Of a stretch of DNA of 64,000 nucleotides, positions 1-10,850 are shown one piece after another. The DNA is from Trichuris trichiura. Its lineage: Eukaryota; Nematoda; Enoplea; Trichinellida; Trichuridae. The stretch covers positions 496,001 to 560,000 of the forward strand of contig JBAJFE010000027.1 of the NCBI GenBank assembly GCA_037903355.1. The letters are read 5' to 3'. The position numbers were made by a program, and so were the translations under genes. Under the pieces are notes generated by a model. That model did not search any database. It saw only the letters and a program-made list of their open reading frames with translations, and had not been told where the DNA came from. Within the stretch, counting starts at the first letter, position 1. Every line of letters begins with the position of its first letter.

Positions 1-2
1 GA

Positions 3-419
3 AAATGCTTCAGGAGAGCGGGATTCGTCAGAGAAGAAGAGGATCATGTCGAGCCCCGGCCTGATAGTCACACTCCCGAAGTAGAGATTGAAGGAGTAAA
101 CTTCAAAGATTTCGTTTAAATGGATGATGAATTGGCCACTTCTACCGAACCTGACCCACCAGCAATCTTTCAGTCTATACAAGCCGAAACGGGACTGAGC
201 CTAGAAGACGACGTAGAGCAGGAAAGTAAAAATGAGACGGAAATGCTACAGAAGCTGAAGGAAGAGGACGTCGGGCACGTGTTAGAGCAGCTGAAGTGTT
301 TTGCTGCTGAAAAAAGTCAAAAGATGCTGAGCGCGGTAGCTATCGCGAACACCGCCCTTGGTGCTTATGTTTGCAGTAAGAAGAAGCACCAGACTAGAGT
401 TGTTACCTTTTTCAGCTAG
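3..419 (+). pseudogene. pogo/Tigger-like transposase, C-terminal fragment with PCNA-binding motif
   Basis: The reading frame enters from the left edge with KCFRRAGFV, resembling the CFRxAGF stretch near the end of the DDE region in Tigger/jerky-type transposases. It continues through acidic sequence to a TAG at 417-419. An in-frame TAA at 117-119, between FKDFV and MDDELA, breaks the frame, so the copy is probably dead; an ATG directly after the stop would give only a 99-residue tail. The last residues, QTRVVTFFS (codons from 390), fit the PIP-box pattern Qxx[ILMV]xx[FY][FY]. Such a motif is known at the end of the Drosophila pogo transposase, where it binds PCNA. Family assignment rests on the tail, the TIR and the TA target; the catalytic core is outside the window. 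Confidence 0.75.
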
Positions 420-513
420 CAGTGTAGCCCCTAAAAAGCTTACGCATGATTTCACAGTGCTATTTTTATGCATGCCACCGTTTAATAGACCATCAATTGA
501 TGCCCTGCAACAC

Positions 514-519
514 AATAAA
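514..519 (+). promoter_or_regulatory. poly(A) signal AATAAA of the pogo/Tigger element
   Basis: A canonical AATAAA lies 94 bp after the transposase stop codon and before the terminal inverted repeat, the place expected for the element's own polyadenylation signal. This is position-based inference. Confidence 0.45.
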
Positions 520-590
520 ACGCATACAGATGCTAACCTGTTCAGCCGAGCCAGTTATACCCACAGTTCCAATATATTGACCAGTTTTCT

Positions 591-628
591 CCGGTCCCTT
601 GGGTGGTCAACTTACGGAGGTTCTACTG
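591..628 (+). repeat. right terminal inverted repeat of the pogo/Tigger element
   Basis: The reverse complement starts CAGTAGAACCTCCGTAAG and continues with GACCACCCAAGGGACC, resembling Tigger-family termini. The following TA (629-630) is the presumed target duplication, and satellite sequence resumes immediately after it. Confidence 0.75.
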
Positions 629-3600
629 TACGTGACGTTCACCGTAGAAGCAAGATTATAAAAAAAGGAACAACTGATGGAGGGCTCGTCGTTGCCTCAA
701 TTCTCGATTAACGAACCGTTCCCGCAATGCGGACAGGAATAATCTTTGTTTTCTTCTACACCCAAAACGGATAATGTGAGAGCGGCAGGGTACGCCACAG
801 CGAAGACACATCTTATCGAGGGAATGTGCGTAACCCCTGCCCCGTTTTCTACGGAACATGCCCTCTTGAACACTTGTTTATGAAGTTTGTAAAGTTACGG
901 TTCGACTCTCGGCATGAACATTATCCGCTACCGGACGCTAAACATCTTTGAGTGCGCTGATGCCGCGAACAATTTGGTATCTTTCCTTCCCTCCAGAAGC
1001 AGCGCAAGCACTGGAAACTGAACCCACCGCAGTTGACCTTAGAGCGTTTCTTTCCGAGGATGGTCCAGTCCCTCTTGTCTCGTATATCGAGGTTTGCACA
1101 GCCGCACAGCGAACGATGTGTCGGCATTCTTTCACAGCTGATGGTTGAACAAACTCTCTGTTTGAGTGAAAACCCAAACGCACAGACACGCTTCCTCTGT
1201 CTAGGGAACAATTCTGCTCGTTAGACGAGCACGCTAGTGCCCTGTCCGTCGAAAGGGCACCAGGGTTTCCACTAGGAAAGCATAACTTCTTTTCCGCTCG
1301 GCGCAACTGGGAATTGCATATTCCGCAATCACTCTTCGACGTAGCCCGCAGTTTGTGACATTCCTATGCGCCCTTCTGTCAGCAGTTTCCAGACTCGTTG
1401 ATTGATTTCGTCCTCCTTCCTCTTGGCTCTGACGACGTCGAGCACTACAGCTCAGGAAAAGCAATAGTATCTCCTTGGTCGTCCGCGTTTGGCCAGTCAA
1501 TGCTTATCGTTCCGTGGGCAGAAGCGAAGCAGGTGTCGCACACGACCCGACGTCAGGCGACACTAGCATAAATTTTCAGTAATTTCGTCCACTCTCCTAT
1601 GCGCTAACGACGTCCAGAATTGGCACAACCGTTTAGTAACGTTCTCTCCGCAGTAGACGGCGGATAATTCATTAATATGTGCACTGTAGAAAAAGAAAGC
1701 CGCAAGTGTAGCTGGCCTCAATCACTGAGCACTAAGCAGTTTTTATCACGGCTCACAAATGTCCTCCACTCGTCCAGATCTGGGCGGCATCCACACTTTG
1801 GTCCAGCCAAGCAGACCATTCCGTCCTTCGCCTCTAGGGTGGGCTCAGTAGTTAAGAACTAACGATGCTGCTACGCAGAAGGATACGCCGCTGCACATAT
1901 AATCGTCCATTTGGGCGACATCGTGCGCCCTGGATCAATTACATGATCTTCACTGTGTAGGCAAGATTATGCATAAGACGACCAACTGATGGAGGGCGCG
2001 CCGTTGGCGCTATTGTCGATAAACGAACCGTTCCCGCATGTCGACAAGAATAAACTTTGGCTTCTTCTACACACAAAATGGATAGCGTGAGAACGGGAGG
2101 GTGCGACTCTACGAAGTCATCTCTTATCGAGGGAATGTACGTAACCCCTGCGCCGTTTTGTACGGAACATGGACTCTTGCCCACTTGTTTATGAAATTTG
2201 TAAAGTTCCTGTTCGACCCTCAGCACAAAAATTATCCGCTGCCGGCCGCTAAACGTCTTTGAGTGCGCTGCCGCGGCGAACGATTTCCTTTCTTTCCTTC
2301 CCTGCAAAAACACCATAAGCACTGCAAACTGAACCAACCGCGGACGGCATTAGAGCATATTTTTGCGAGAATGATCCACTTCCGCTTGCCCTGTACACCG
2401 AGCCTCGCAGTCCCACAGCGAACAATGTGTCTGCATTCTTTGAGCGCTGATGGTTGAACAAACTCTCCATATGAGTGAAAACCCGAAGGCACAGACCCCC
2501 TTACCCCGTCCAGGGAACAATTCTGCTCGTACGTTGACCACACTGGTGCACCTGTGTATCGACAGCGCACCAGTGTTCCCGCTCGGAAACGCTAACTTCT
2601 TCTCCGTTCAGCGCAACTGGGAATTGCATATTCGTCAATCACGCTTCCAGGTATGAAGCAGTTGGTAGCATTCCTATGCGCCCCAGTGGCAGCAGTTTCC
2701 AGAAGCATTGTTTGATTTCGGCCTCCTTGTTCTTGGCTCCGACGACCTCCAGCTCTATAGCTCAGGAACCGCAATAGTATCGCCTAGGTCCTGCGCGCTT
2801 GGGCAGTCACTGTTTATCGTTCCATGGGTAGAACCGACGCACGTGTCGAACTGGACACCACGTCAGGCGACACTAGCCTAAATTCTGAGCAATTTCGTCC
2901 ACCCTCCAATGCGCTAACGACGTCGAGAATTGGCACAACCAGGGAGTAACGTTCTCTCGGCAGCAGACGGCGGATACTTGCTGAATATAAGCACCGCGCT
3001 AAAAGAAAGACGTAAGTGTAGCCGGCCTCATCCCCTGAGTAATAAACAGTTTTCATCAAGGCTCACCAGTGTCGTCCACTGGTCGAGATCTGGGCGACAT
3101 CCACATATTGGTCCAGCCAAGGACACCATTCTGTCCATAGCCTCTAGGTTGGGCCCAACAGCAAAGAAGGAACGATGGCGCTACGCAGAAGTATACGACG
3201 ATGCAGTTGTAATCCTCCATTTGGGGGTCGTGGGGCGCCCTGGATTAATTATATGACGTTCACTGTGGAGGCAACTTTATGTAAAAAAGGACGAACTGAT
3301 AGAGGGCTCGTCGTTGGCGCTATTGTCGATAAACGAACCGTTCCCGTATGCTGACACGAATAGTCCTTGTTTTCGTCTACAGGCAAAATGCATAATGTGA
3401 GAACCGGTGGGTACCGCACTGCGAACTCATCTCTCATCGTGGGAATGTGCGTAACCCCTGCCCCGTTTTCCAGGGAACATGGCCTCTTGCCCACCTGTTT
3501 ATCAACTTTTTAAAGTTCCAGTTCGACCGTCAGCGTGAAGGTTATGCGCCACCGAGGGCTAAACATCTTTGAGAGCGCCGCCGCGCTGAACGGATTCGTT

Positions 3601-4215
3601 TCTTTCCTTGCCTGCAAGAACTCCACAAGAAGTGGAAACTGAGCGGCCCGCGGACGACCTCAGAGAATATTGTTGCTAGAATGGTCCACTACGGGGTGCC
3701 CCGTATTTCGAGCTTTGCACAGCCGAACAGCGAACGATGTGTCGTCATTCCTCGAGCGCTGATGGTTGAATAAACTCTCTAAGTGAGTGAAAACACGAAG
3801 TCAGAGGCCACCTTCCATCGTCTAGGGAACAACTGTACTCGTAAATTGGCCACGCTGATGCTCCTGTGCTTCGAAATTGCAGCAGTGTTCCCACTCGGAA
3901 ATGGTAATTTCTTTTCCGTTCGGCGCACCTGGGAATTCCATATTCCTCAATCACTCTTCGAGGAAGCCCGCAGTTTGTGGCATTCCTATGCGCCCTTCTG
4001 CCAGCAGTTTTCAGAAACATTGCTTGATTTCGTCCTCCTTCCTCTTTGCTCCGATGAATTCCAGCTCTACAGCTCCGGAATCACAACAGTATCTCCTTGG
4101 TCCTCCGCGTTTGGTCAGTCACACCTTATCATTCGGTGGGTAGAAGCGAAGCAGGCGTCGCGCAAGACCCGACGTCAGGCGACACTAGCCTAAATTTTGA
4201 GTAATGTCGTCCACT
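629..4215 (+). repeat. 1.31-kb tandem satellite array, segment 1
   Basis: Satellite monomers recur with a period of about 1310 bp. Using the landmark TGAGTGAAAAC, copies start near 1163, 2472 and 3784. Neighbouring copies are clearly homologous over their whole length, with many scattered substitutions and small indels. The segment begins at the end of the pogo element and is interrupted at 4216 by element A. No gene is supported here; open stretches on both strands are properties of the satellite consensus. Confidence 0.95.
4202..4215 (+). repeat. left flanking duplication of element A
   Basis: The 14-bp satellite stretch TAATGTCGTCCACT occurs here and again as TAATGCCGTCCACT at 4562-4575, on the other side of the insert, with one mismatch. 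In an uninterrupted monomer it occurs once, so it looks like a target site duplication of about 14 bp. Confidence 0.7.
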
Positions 4216-4251
4216 TGAACACGGGCTGTTTCTTAACGGGGCAATGGATTT

Positions 4252-4362
4252 TCATCACTACTTCATTCGGTATGTGTTCGTGCCCGTTCATGTTTTCGGA
4301 AATTAAACCGAAGGAAATGGCCTACCAACCAATGGATGAGCAATTATTAAGGAAAAATATAC
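4252..4362 (+). repeat. left inverted arm of element A
   Basis: This arm is the reverse complement of 4451-4561 with about 16 mismatches over 111 positions and no gaps (counted by eye). The transcript could form a long hairpin. Confidence 0.85.
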
Positions 4363-4395
4363 AGAACGCTGACGCATTACGCATTACCACGATCG

Positions 4396-4424
4396 CTGAG
4401 GACGGGACAAGGTTAGTCCCGAAA
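4396..4424 (+). ncRNA. hammerhead-ribozyme-like core in the loop of element A
   Basis: The sequence CTGAGGA (4396-4402) fits the hammerhead core CUGANGA. It is followed by GGGAC (4404-4408), a 7-nt loop, GTCCC (4416-4420) and GAAA (4421-4424), which is the order core / stem II / GAAA of a hammerhead. One extra C (4403) sits between the core and stem II, and I could not find convincing stems I and III or a UH cleavage site. If real, it is therefore decayed. The family precedent is hammerheads in Penelope-like elements and retrozymes; the assignment here is inference. Confidence 0.35.
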
Positions 4425-4450
4425 GCACCGAACTGTTTAAGTACTGTTGT

Positions 4451-4561
4451 GTATATTTTTCCTTCATAATTGCACATCCATCCGTTGGTAGGGCATATGC
4501 TTCGGTTTAATTTCAGAGCCCATGGACGGGCAAGAACACATACCGTATGAAGTAGAGACGA
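4451..4561 (-). repeat. right inverted arm of element A
   Basis: Partner of 4252-4362 at about 86% identity, ending directly at the right flanking duplication (4562-4575). Confidence 0.85.
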
Positions 4562-7500
4562 TAATGCCGTCCACTCTCTGATCCGCAAACGACGTGCAGA
4601 ATTGGCAGAACCGTTCGGTAACATTTTCTCAGCAGCAGACCGCGGATAGTTGTTTATCATATGAACCGTTCTAAGAGAAACCGAACGTCTAGCTGGCCTC
4701 ATTCCCTGAGCACCACACAGGTTTCATCAGGGCTCACAAATGTCGTCCAGTCGTCCTGCTCTGGGCGTCAGAAACATTTTCGAACGCCCAGGTACACCAT
4801 TCTGTCCTTAGCCCCTAGGGTATGCTCAATAGATAAGAAGAAACGATGCTGCTACGCATGAGCATACGACCATGCACATGTAATCGTCCATTTGCGCAAC
4901 GTGCTGCGACTTGGAACAATTATATGACGTTCACTGTGCAGGCAAGGAAGTGCAAAAAGCACCAGCTGACGGAGGGCGCATCGTTGACGCTACTCGCCAT
5001 AAACGAAGCGTTCCCGTATGCACACACCAATAAAACCTGTTTTCATCTACACAGAAAACGGATAATTTGGAAACAGGAGCGTACGGCTGCGCGAGGTTAT
5101 CTCTTCCCGAGAGAATGCGCGTTAACTCTTGCCCCGTTTTCAACTGAATATGGCCTCTTGCACACTTCTTTGTCAAATTTGTAAACTTCCTGATCGGTCA
5201 GCACCGTGAAAGTTATCCGCTGCCGGCCGCTAAACATCTTTGAGCGCGGGGCTACCGCGAACAACTTCGTTTCTTTCCTTCCCCACAAAAAAAACAAGCT
5301 CTGGAAACTGAACTCCCCAAGGACGACCTTAGAGAGTACTTTTGCGGGACTGTTCCACGGGCGTTTGCCCCGTAATTGCAGGCTTGTGTAGACGCCCAGC
5401 GAAGGGTGCGTCGGTATCCGTCGAGCGATGATGGTAGAATAAGTTCTCCGTATGAGAGAAAACACGAAGGCAGAGCCCCGCTTTTCGGCCAGGGAACAAT
5501 TCTGCACGTTAGTTGACCACGCTGCTCCCTGTGCGTCGAAAGGGCACAAGTGTTCCCACTCGGCAACGATAACTTCTTTTCCGTTCGGCGCAACTGGTAA
5601 TTGCATATTAGTCAGTCACTCTTACAGGCAGCCCCCAGTTTGTGGTATTCCTACGCGCTCTTCTGCCAGCAGTCTTTAGAAACATTGTTGGATTTCGTCG
5701 ACCTTCGTCTTGGCTCCGACGACCTCCAGCTCTACAGCTCACGAACCGCAATGGTATCTCCTTAGTCCTCCGCGTTTCGCCAGTCAGTGCTTATCGTCCT
5801 GAGGGTAGAAGCGAAGCAGGTGTCGCAGAGGACACGACGTCAGGCAAAACTAGGCTTAATTTCGAGTAAACTCGTCCACTCTTGTATCCGCTAACGACGT
5901 GGACAATTGGCACAACAGTTCAGGAACGTTCTCTGGGCAGCGGACAGCCGATAATTGTTTAATATATGCACTGTGGTAAAAGAAGCACGAAAGCGTAGCT
6001 GGCCTCATCCCCTGAGCACCAAGCAGCTTTCACCAAGTGTCACCAATGTCGTCCACTCGTCCAGATCAGGGCAGGATGCACATTTTGGTCCAGCCAAGGA
6101 CACCATTCCTTCCTTGCCTCTAGGGAGCCCCAATACTTTAGAAGGAACGAAGCTGCTACGCAGATGAATACAAAGATGCACATGTAACCGTCCATTTGGG
6201 CGACGTGGTGCGCCCTGGATCAATTATCTGATGTTCGCTGCGCAGGCAAGATTATGTAAAAAAGGACCAACTGAAGGAGGGCGCGTCCATGCCGGTATTG
6301 TCGATAAACGAACCCTTCCCTTACGTCCACACGAATAAATTTTGTTTTCTTCTACACCGAAAATGGATATTGTGACAACCGGAGGGTACGGCTCTGCGAA
6401 GTCATCTCTTATCGACGGAATGTGCGTAACTCATGCCCCGTTCTAAACGGAACATAGGGTGTTCCGCACTTGTGTTTCACATTTGTAAAGTTCCTGTTTG
6501 ACAGTCACGGGATGGTTACCCGCTACCGAGCGTTAAACATCTTTGAGTGCGCCGCCGCATCGAACGATTTCGTTTCTTTCCTTGCCTGCGAAAGCACCAC
6601 AAGCACTGGAAACTGAGAGCACCGCGGACGACCTCAGAGGATACCTTTGCGAGAATGGTCCACTTCGGCCTGCCCTGTATTTAGAGCTCTGCGCAGCCGA
6701 ACAGCGAACCATGTGTAGGCATTCTTGGAGCGCTGATGGTGCAATAGACGCTCTATACGAGTGAAAGCACAAACGCAGAGACCCATTTCACCCGTCCAGG
6801 GAAGACGACTACTCGTAAATTGACTACGCTGACGATCCTGTGCTTCGAAAGGGCGCTGCTATTCCTACCGTGAAACGCTAACTTCTTTTCCATTCAGCGC
6901 AACTGGGAATTGTATATTCCTCAGTTACTCTCCGATGCAGCCCGCAGTTTGTGGCATTCCTATGCCCCATTTTGCATTCCGTTTTCAGAAACATTGCTTG
7001 ATTTCGACCTCCATGCTCTAGACTCCGACGAAATCCTGCTCTACAGCTCACGAACAGCAATTCTATCTCCTTGGTCCTCCGCGTTTGGTCAGTCACAGCT
7101 TACCGTTTCGTGGGTAGAAGCGAAGCAGGTGCCGCACACGACACGACGTGAGGCAACACTGGCCTAAATTGTGAGTAATTTCGTCCACTCACCTACGGGC
7201 TAACTTCGTCCAGAATTAGGACTAAGGTATGGTAACGTTCTCTAGGCAGCAGACGAAGGATAATTGTTTAATATGTGCACCGTCATAAAAGAAAGACGCA
7301 AGTGTAGCTCGCCTCATCCACTGAGCACCAAGCAGTTTTCCCTAAGGCTCACCAATGTCGTCCACTCGTCCAGATCAGGGCGGGATACCACACTTTGGCC
7401 CAGGCAAGGACACCATTCCTTCCTTAACGTCTAGGGAGCGCCAAATAGTTTAGAAGGAAAAATGCTGCGACGCAGAAGAATACAGAGATGCAGATGTAAT

Positions 7501-8316
7501 CGTCCATTTGGGCAATGTGGTGCGCGCTGGGTCAATTATGTGATGTAAACTGTGCAGTCATGATTATGTAAGAAAGGACCAACTGATGGGGGCTTTGTCG
7601 TTCCCGTTATTGTCGATAAACGAACTGTTTCCTTGCGTCGGCAGGAATAAACTTTGTTTTCTTCTGCACTCAAAATGGATAAGGCGAGAACGGGAGAGTA
7701 CGGCTCAGCAACTTCATCTCTTATCGACGGAATGTGGGTAACTGCTGCCCGTTCTCCACGGAACATCGCCTCTTCCTAACTTGTTTATCAAATTTGTGAA
7801 GTTCCTGTTGGACCATCAGCGTGATGGTTCTCCGCTACGGAGCGCTAAGCATTCTTGAGTGCGCTTCTGCGGCGAACAAATTCGTTTCTTTCCTTCCCTG
7901 CAAAAACACCATGAGCATTGGAAACTGAACTGACTGTGGACGGCATTAGAGTTCATTTTTGCGAGATTGGTCCACTTCCGGTTGCTCCGTACACTGAGCT
8001 TCAAACAGCCGCTTAGAGAACGATGTGCCCACTTTCTTAGAGCGCTGATGGTTGAATAAACTCCCCTTATGAGTTAAAAAACGAAGGCACAGACCCGCTT
8101 CCCCTGTCCGGGGAACAATTCTGCTCGTAATTTCACTACGCGGTCAACCCCTGTCCTTCGAAAGGGCACCAGTGTTCCCACTCAGCAACGCTAACTTCTT
8201 TCCCGTTCAGCGCAACGGAAATTTGCATATTCCTCAATGACACTTCGAGGCAGCCTGCAGTTTGTGGGATTCCTATGCGCCCTGCTAGCAGTTGTTTTCA
8301 GCAACATTGTTTGTTT

Positions 8317-8632
8317 TAATCCTCGTCTCTGTTGGCACCGACAATTTCCAGCTCTACACCTCACGAACCGCAGTACTATGTCCTTGACCCTCCGCGTTTG
8401 GTCGGTCAAAGTTTGTCGTTCCCTCGGTGGAAGCGAAGCTGGTGCCGCACAAGACACGACTTCAGGCGATACTATTTCGTCGTCCTTCCTCTTCGCTCTG
8501 AGGACCCCCACCTCTGCAGCTCCGGAACCGCAATAGTATCTCCTTAGTCCTCCTCGTTTGGACAGTCACAGCTAATCGTTGCGTGGGTAGAAGAGAAGCA
8601 GGTGCCTCACACGACACGACTCCAGGCGACAC
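8317..8632 (+). repeat. local tandem duplication of about 156 bp inside one satellite monomer
   Basis: The stretch normally running from the GATTTCGTCCTCC region to GACGTCAGGCGACAC appears twice in a row (about 8317-8472 and 8476-8632). The two copies are diverged, so the duplication is not recent. It accounts for the extra length of this monomer. Confidence 0.8.
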
Positions 8633-9540
8633 TACCTAAAATTTTCAGTAATTTGGTCAACTCTCTTATGCGACAGCAACCTGCAGAATTGGCACAACCG
8701 TTCGGTAACGTTCTCTGGGCAGCAAGCGACGGATAATTGTTTAGTACATGCAGCGTCCAAAAAAATGATGCAAGTGCAGCAGGTCTAATCCCCTTAGCAC
8801 CAAGGAGTTTTCATCAAGCCTCACCAATGTCGTCTACTCGTCCAGATCTGGACGGCATCCGCACTTCCCTGTGGCCAAGGACACCATTCCGTTTTTGGCC
8901 TCTTGGGTGGGCCCAACAGTTAAGAAAAAATGATACTCCTGCGCAGAAGTATACGACGATGCACATGTAATCGCTCATTTGGCCGACGTGGTACGCCCTG
9001 GAAGAATTATATGATTTTCACTGTGCTGGCAAGATTATGTAAAAAAGGACCCACTGAAGGAGGGCGCGTTGTTGCTGCTATTGTGGATAAACGAAGCATT
9101 AGCATACGTCGAGACGAATAAACGTTGCTTTCTTCAGCACCCAAGATAGAAAATGTGGGAACGGGAGAATACGGCTCTGCGAAGACATCTCTTAACGGAG
9201 GAACGTGCGTATCTCTTGTCCCGTTTTCCAGGGAACATGGCCTCTTGCCCACTTGCTTATCAAATTTGTAAAATTCCAGTTCGACCATCACCGTGAACCT
9301 TATCCGCTACCGAGCGCTGTACATCTTTCAGCGCGTTGCCGCGCCCAACGATATCGTTTCTTTCCTTGCCTGTAAACACCGCACAAGCACTGGAAACTGA
9401 AGGCACCGCGGACGAACTCAGAGGATACTTTTGGGAGAATGGTCCACCACGGGCAGTCCCGCATTTCGAAGTTTGCACAGCCGCACAGCGAACGACGCGC
9501 CGGCACTCCTGAAGCGCCGATGGTTGAATAAACACTCTAT

Positions 9541-10850
9541 ATGAGTGAAAACACGAAGGCAGAGACCTGCTTCCCCCGTCCAGGGAACAATTCTGCTCGT
9601 AAATTGACTACGCAGACGCCCGTGTGCTTGGAAAGGGCACCGGTGTTGCCACTCGGAAACGCTATGTTCTTTTACGCTCAGCGCAACTGAAAATTGCATA
9701 TTCCTAAAACCATCGTCGAGACAGCCGGCAATTTGTGGCATTCCTATGCGCCCTTCCGCCAGTTGTTTTCGGAAACATTGTTTGATTTCGTCCTCCTTCC
9801 TCTTGGCTCCGACGACCTCCTGCTCTACAGCTCACGATTTTGAATAGTATCGCCTTGCTCCTCCGCGTTTGGCCAGTCACAGCTTATCGTTCCGCGGGTC
9901 GAAGCGAAGCAGGGGCCGCAGCCGACACGACATCAGGCAACACTAGCCTAAATGTTGAGTAACCTGGTCCACTCTGTTATGCGCTCACGACGTGCAGAAC
10001 TGGCACAACCGTTCGGTAAGGTTCTCTGGGCAGCAGGAGGCGGATAATTGTTTAGTAGATCCACCGTGGTAAAAGAAAGACGCAAGTGTGGCTGGCCTAA
10101 TCGCCTGAGCACCCAGCTGTTTTTATCAAGGCTCACCTATGTCGTCCACTCGAACAGATCTGGGCGGCGTCCGCAGTTTCGTGCAGCCACGGACACCATT
10201 GCGTCCTTGTCCTCCAGGGTGGGCCGAATAGATAAGAAGGAACGACGCTGCTACGCAGCAGGATAGGTCGATGCACATGTAATGGTTCATTTGGGGGTCG
10301 TGTTTCGCCCTGGATGGATTATATGGTGTTCACTGCGCAGGCAAGATTATGTATAAAAGAACCAACTGACGGAGGGCGTGTCTTTGCCGCTATTGTCAAT
10401 AAACGAACCGTTGCCTTATGTCGACACGAATAAACTTTGTTTTCTTCTGCACCCAAAGTGGATAATCTGAGAACGGGAGTGTACAGCTCTGCGAAGTCAT
10501 CCCTTATGGATGGAAAGTGCGTAGGTCCTGCGCCGTTTTCCGCGGAACATGGCCTCTTGCGCACTTGTTTATCAAATTTGTAGTTTCGGTTTGACTATCA
10601 GCGTGATGGCTATCCGCTGCCGAGCGGTAAACATCCTTGACTGCGCTGCTCCGGCGAACAAATTCATTTCTTTCCTTCCTTGCAAAATCCCCATGAGCAC
10701 TGGAAACTGAACGCACCGCGGACGACCATAGAGAAAACGTTTGCGAGAATGGTCCACTTCCGGTTGCCCCGTATTTTGAGCTTTGCACAGCCGCTTAGAG
10801 AACGATGTGTCGGCACTCCTCCAGCGCTGATGGTTGGATAAAATCTCTGT
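9541..10850 (+). repeat. representative satellite monomer (1310 bp)
   Basis: This copy runs from one ATGAGTGAAAAC landmark to the next without inserts and serves as a type unit. Recognisable stretches in order are CGTCCAGGGAACAATTCTGC, CGCAACTGGGAATTGCATAT (varied), CCTCCGCGTTTGG, GATAATTGTTTA, AAAGAAAGACGCAAGTGT, GATGCACATGTAATCG (varied), GTAAAAAAGGACCAACTGA (varied), ATAAACGAACCG, TTTGTTTTCTTC, TCTTATCGACGGAATG (varied), TTTCGTTTCTTTCCTTCC, GCGAGAATGGTCCAC and GCGCTGATGGTTGAATAAAC. I recognise no RNA gene, rDNA spacer motif or transposon end in it. Function is unknown; a centromeric or other heterochromatic satellite is plausible but untested. Confidence 0.85.

Larger units (their letters stand above)
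1..628 (+). mobile_element. pogo/Tigger-type DNA transposon, right part (left end outside window)
   Basis: The segment holds the C-terminal coding part of a pogo/Tigger-like transposase, a 3' noncoding part and a terminal inverted repeat. Read on the minus strand, the right end begins CAGTAGAACCTCCGTAAG, which has the form of Tigger/pogo-family termini. It is followed directly by the dinucleotide TA (629-630) and then by satellite sequence, as expected for a TA target duplication. The left end lies outside the window, so the partner terminus and TA cannot be checked. The element inserted into the satellite array in plus orientation. Confidence 0.8.
4216..4561 (+). mobile_element. inverted-repeat element A (Penelope-like or retrozyme-like candidate)
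   Basis: A 346-bp insert sits in the satellite between 14-bp direct repeats. After a tail of about 36 bp (4216-4251) come two inverted arms of 111 bp (4252-4362 and 4451-4561), which I align without gaps at about 86% identity. The loop between them is 88 bp and carries a hammerhead-like motif. The tail pattern TTTCTT..ACGG..CAA..TTTTCA also occurs at one end of element B. Arms that are inverted, a one-sided tail of 30-40 bp and a long variable target duplication are known traits of Penelope-like elements. No protein is encoded. A foldback-type DNA element is the alternative. Confidence 0.6.
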
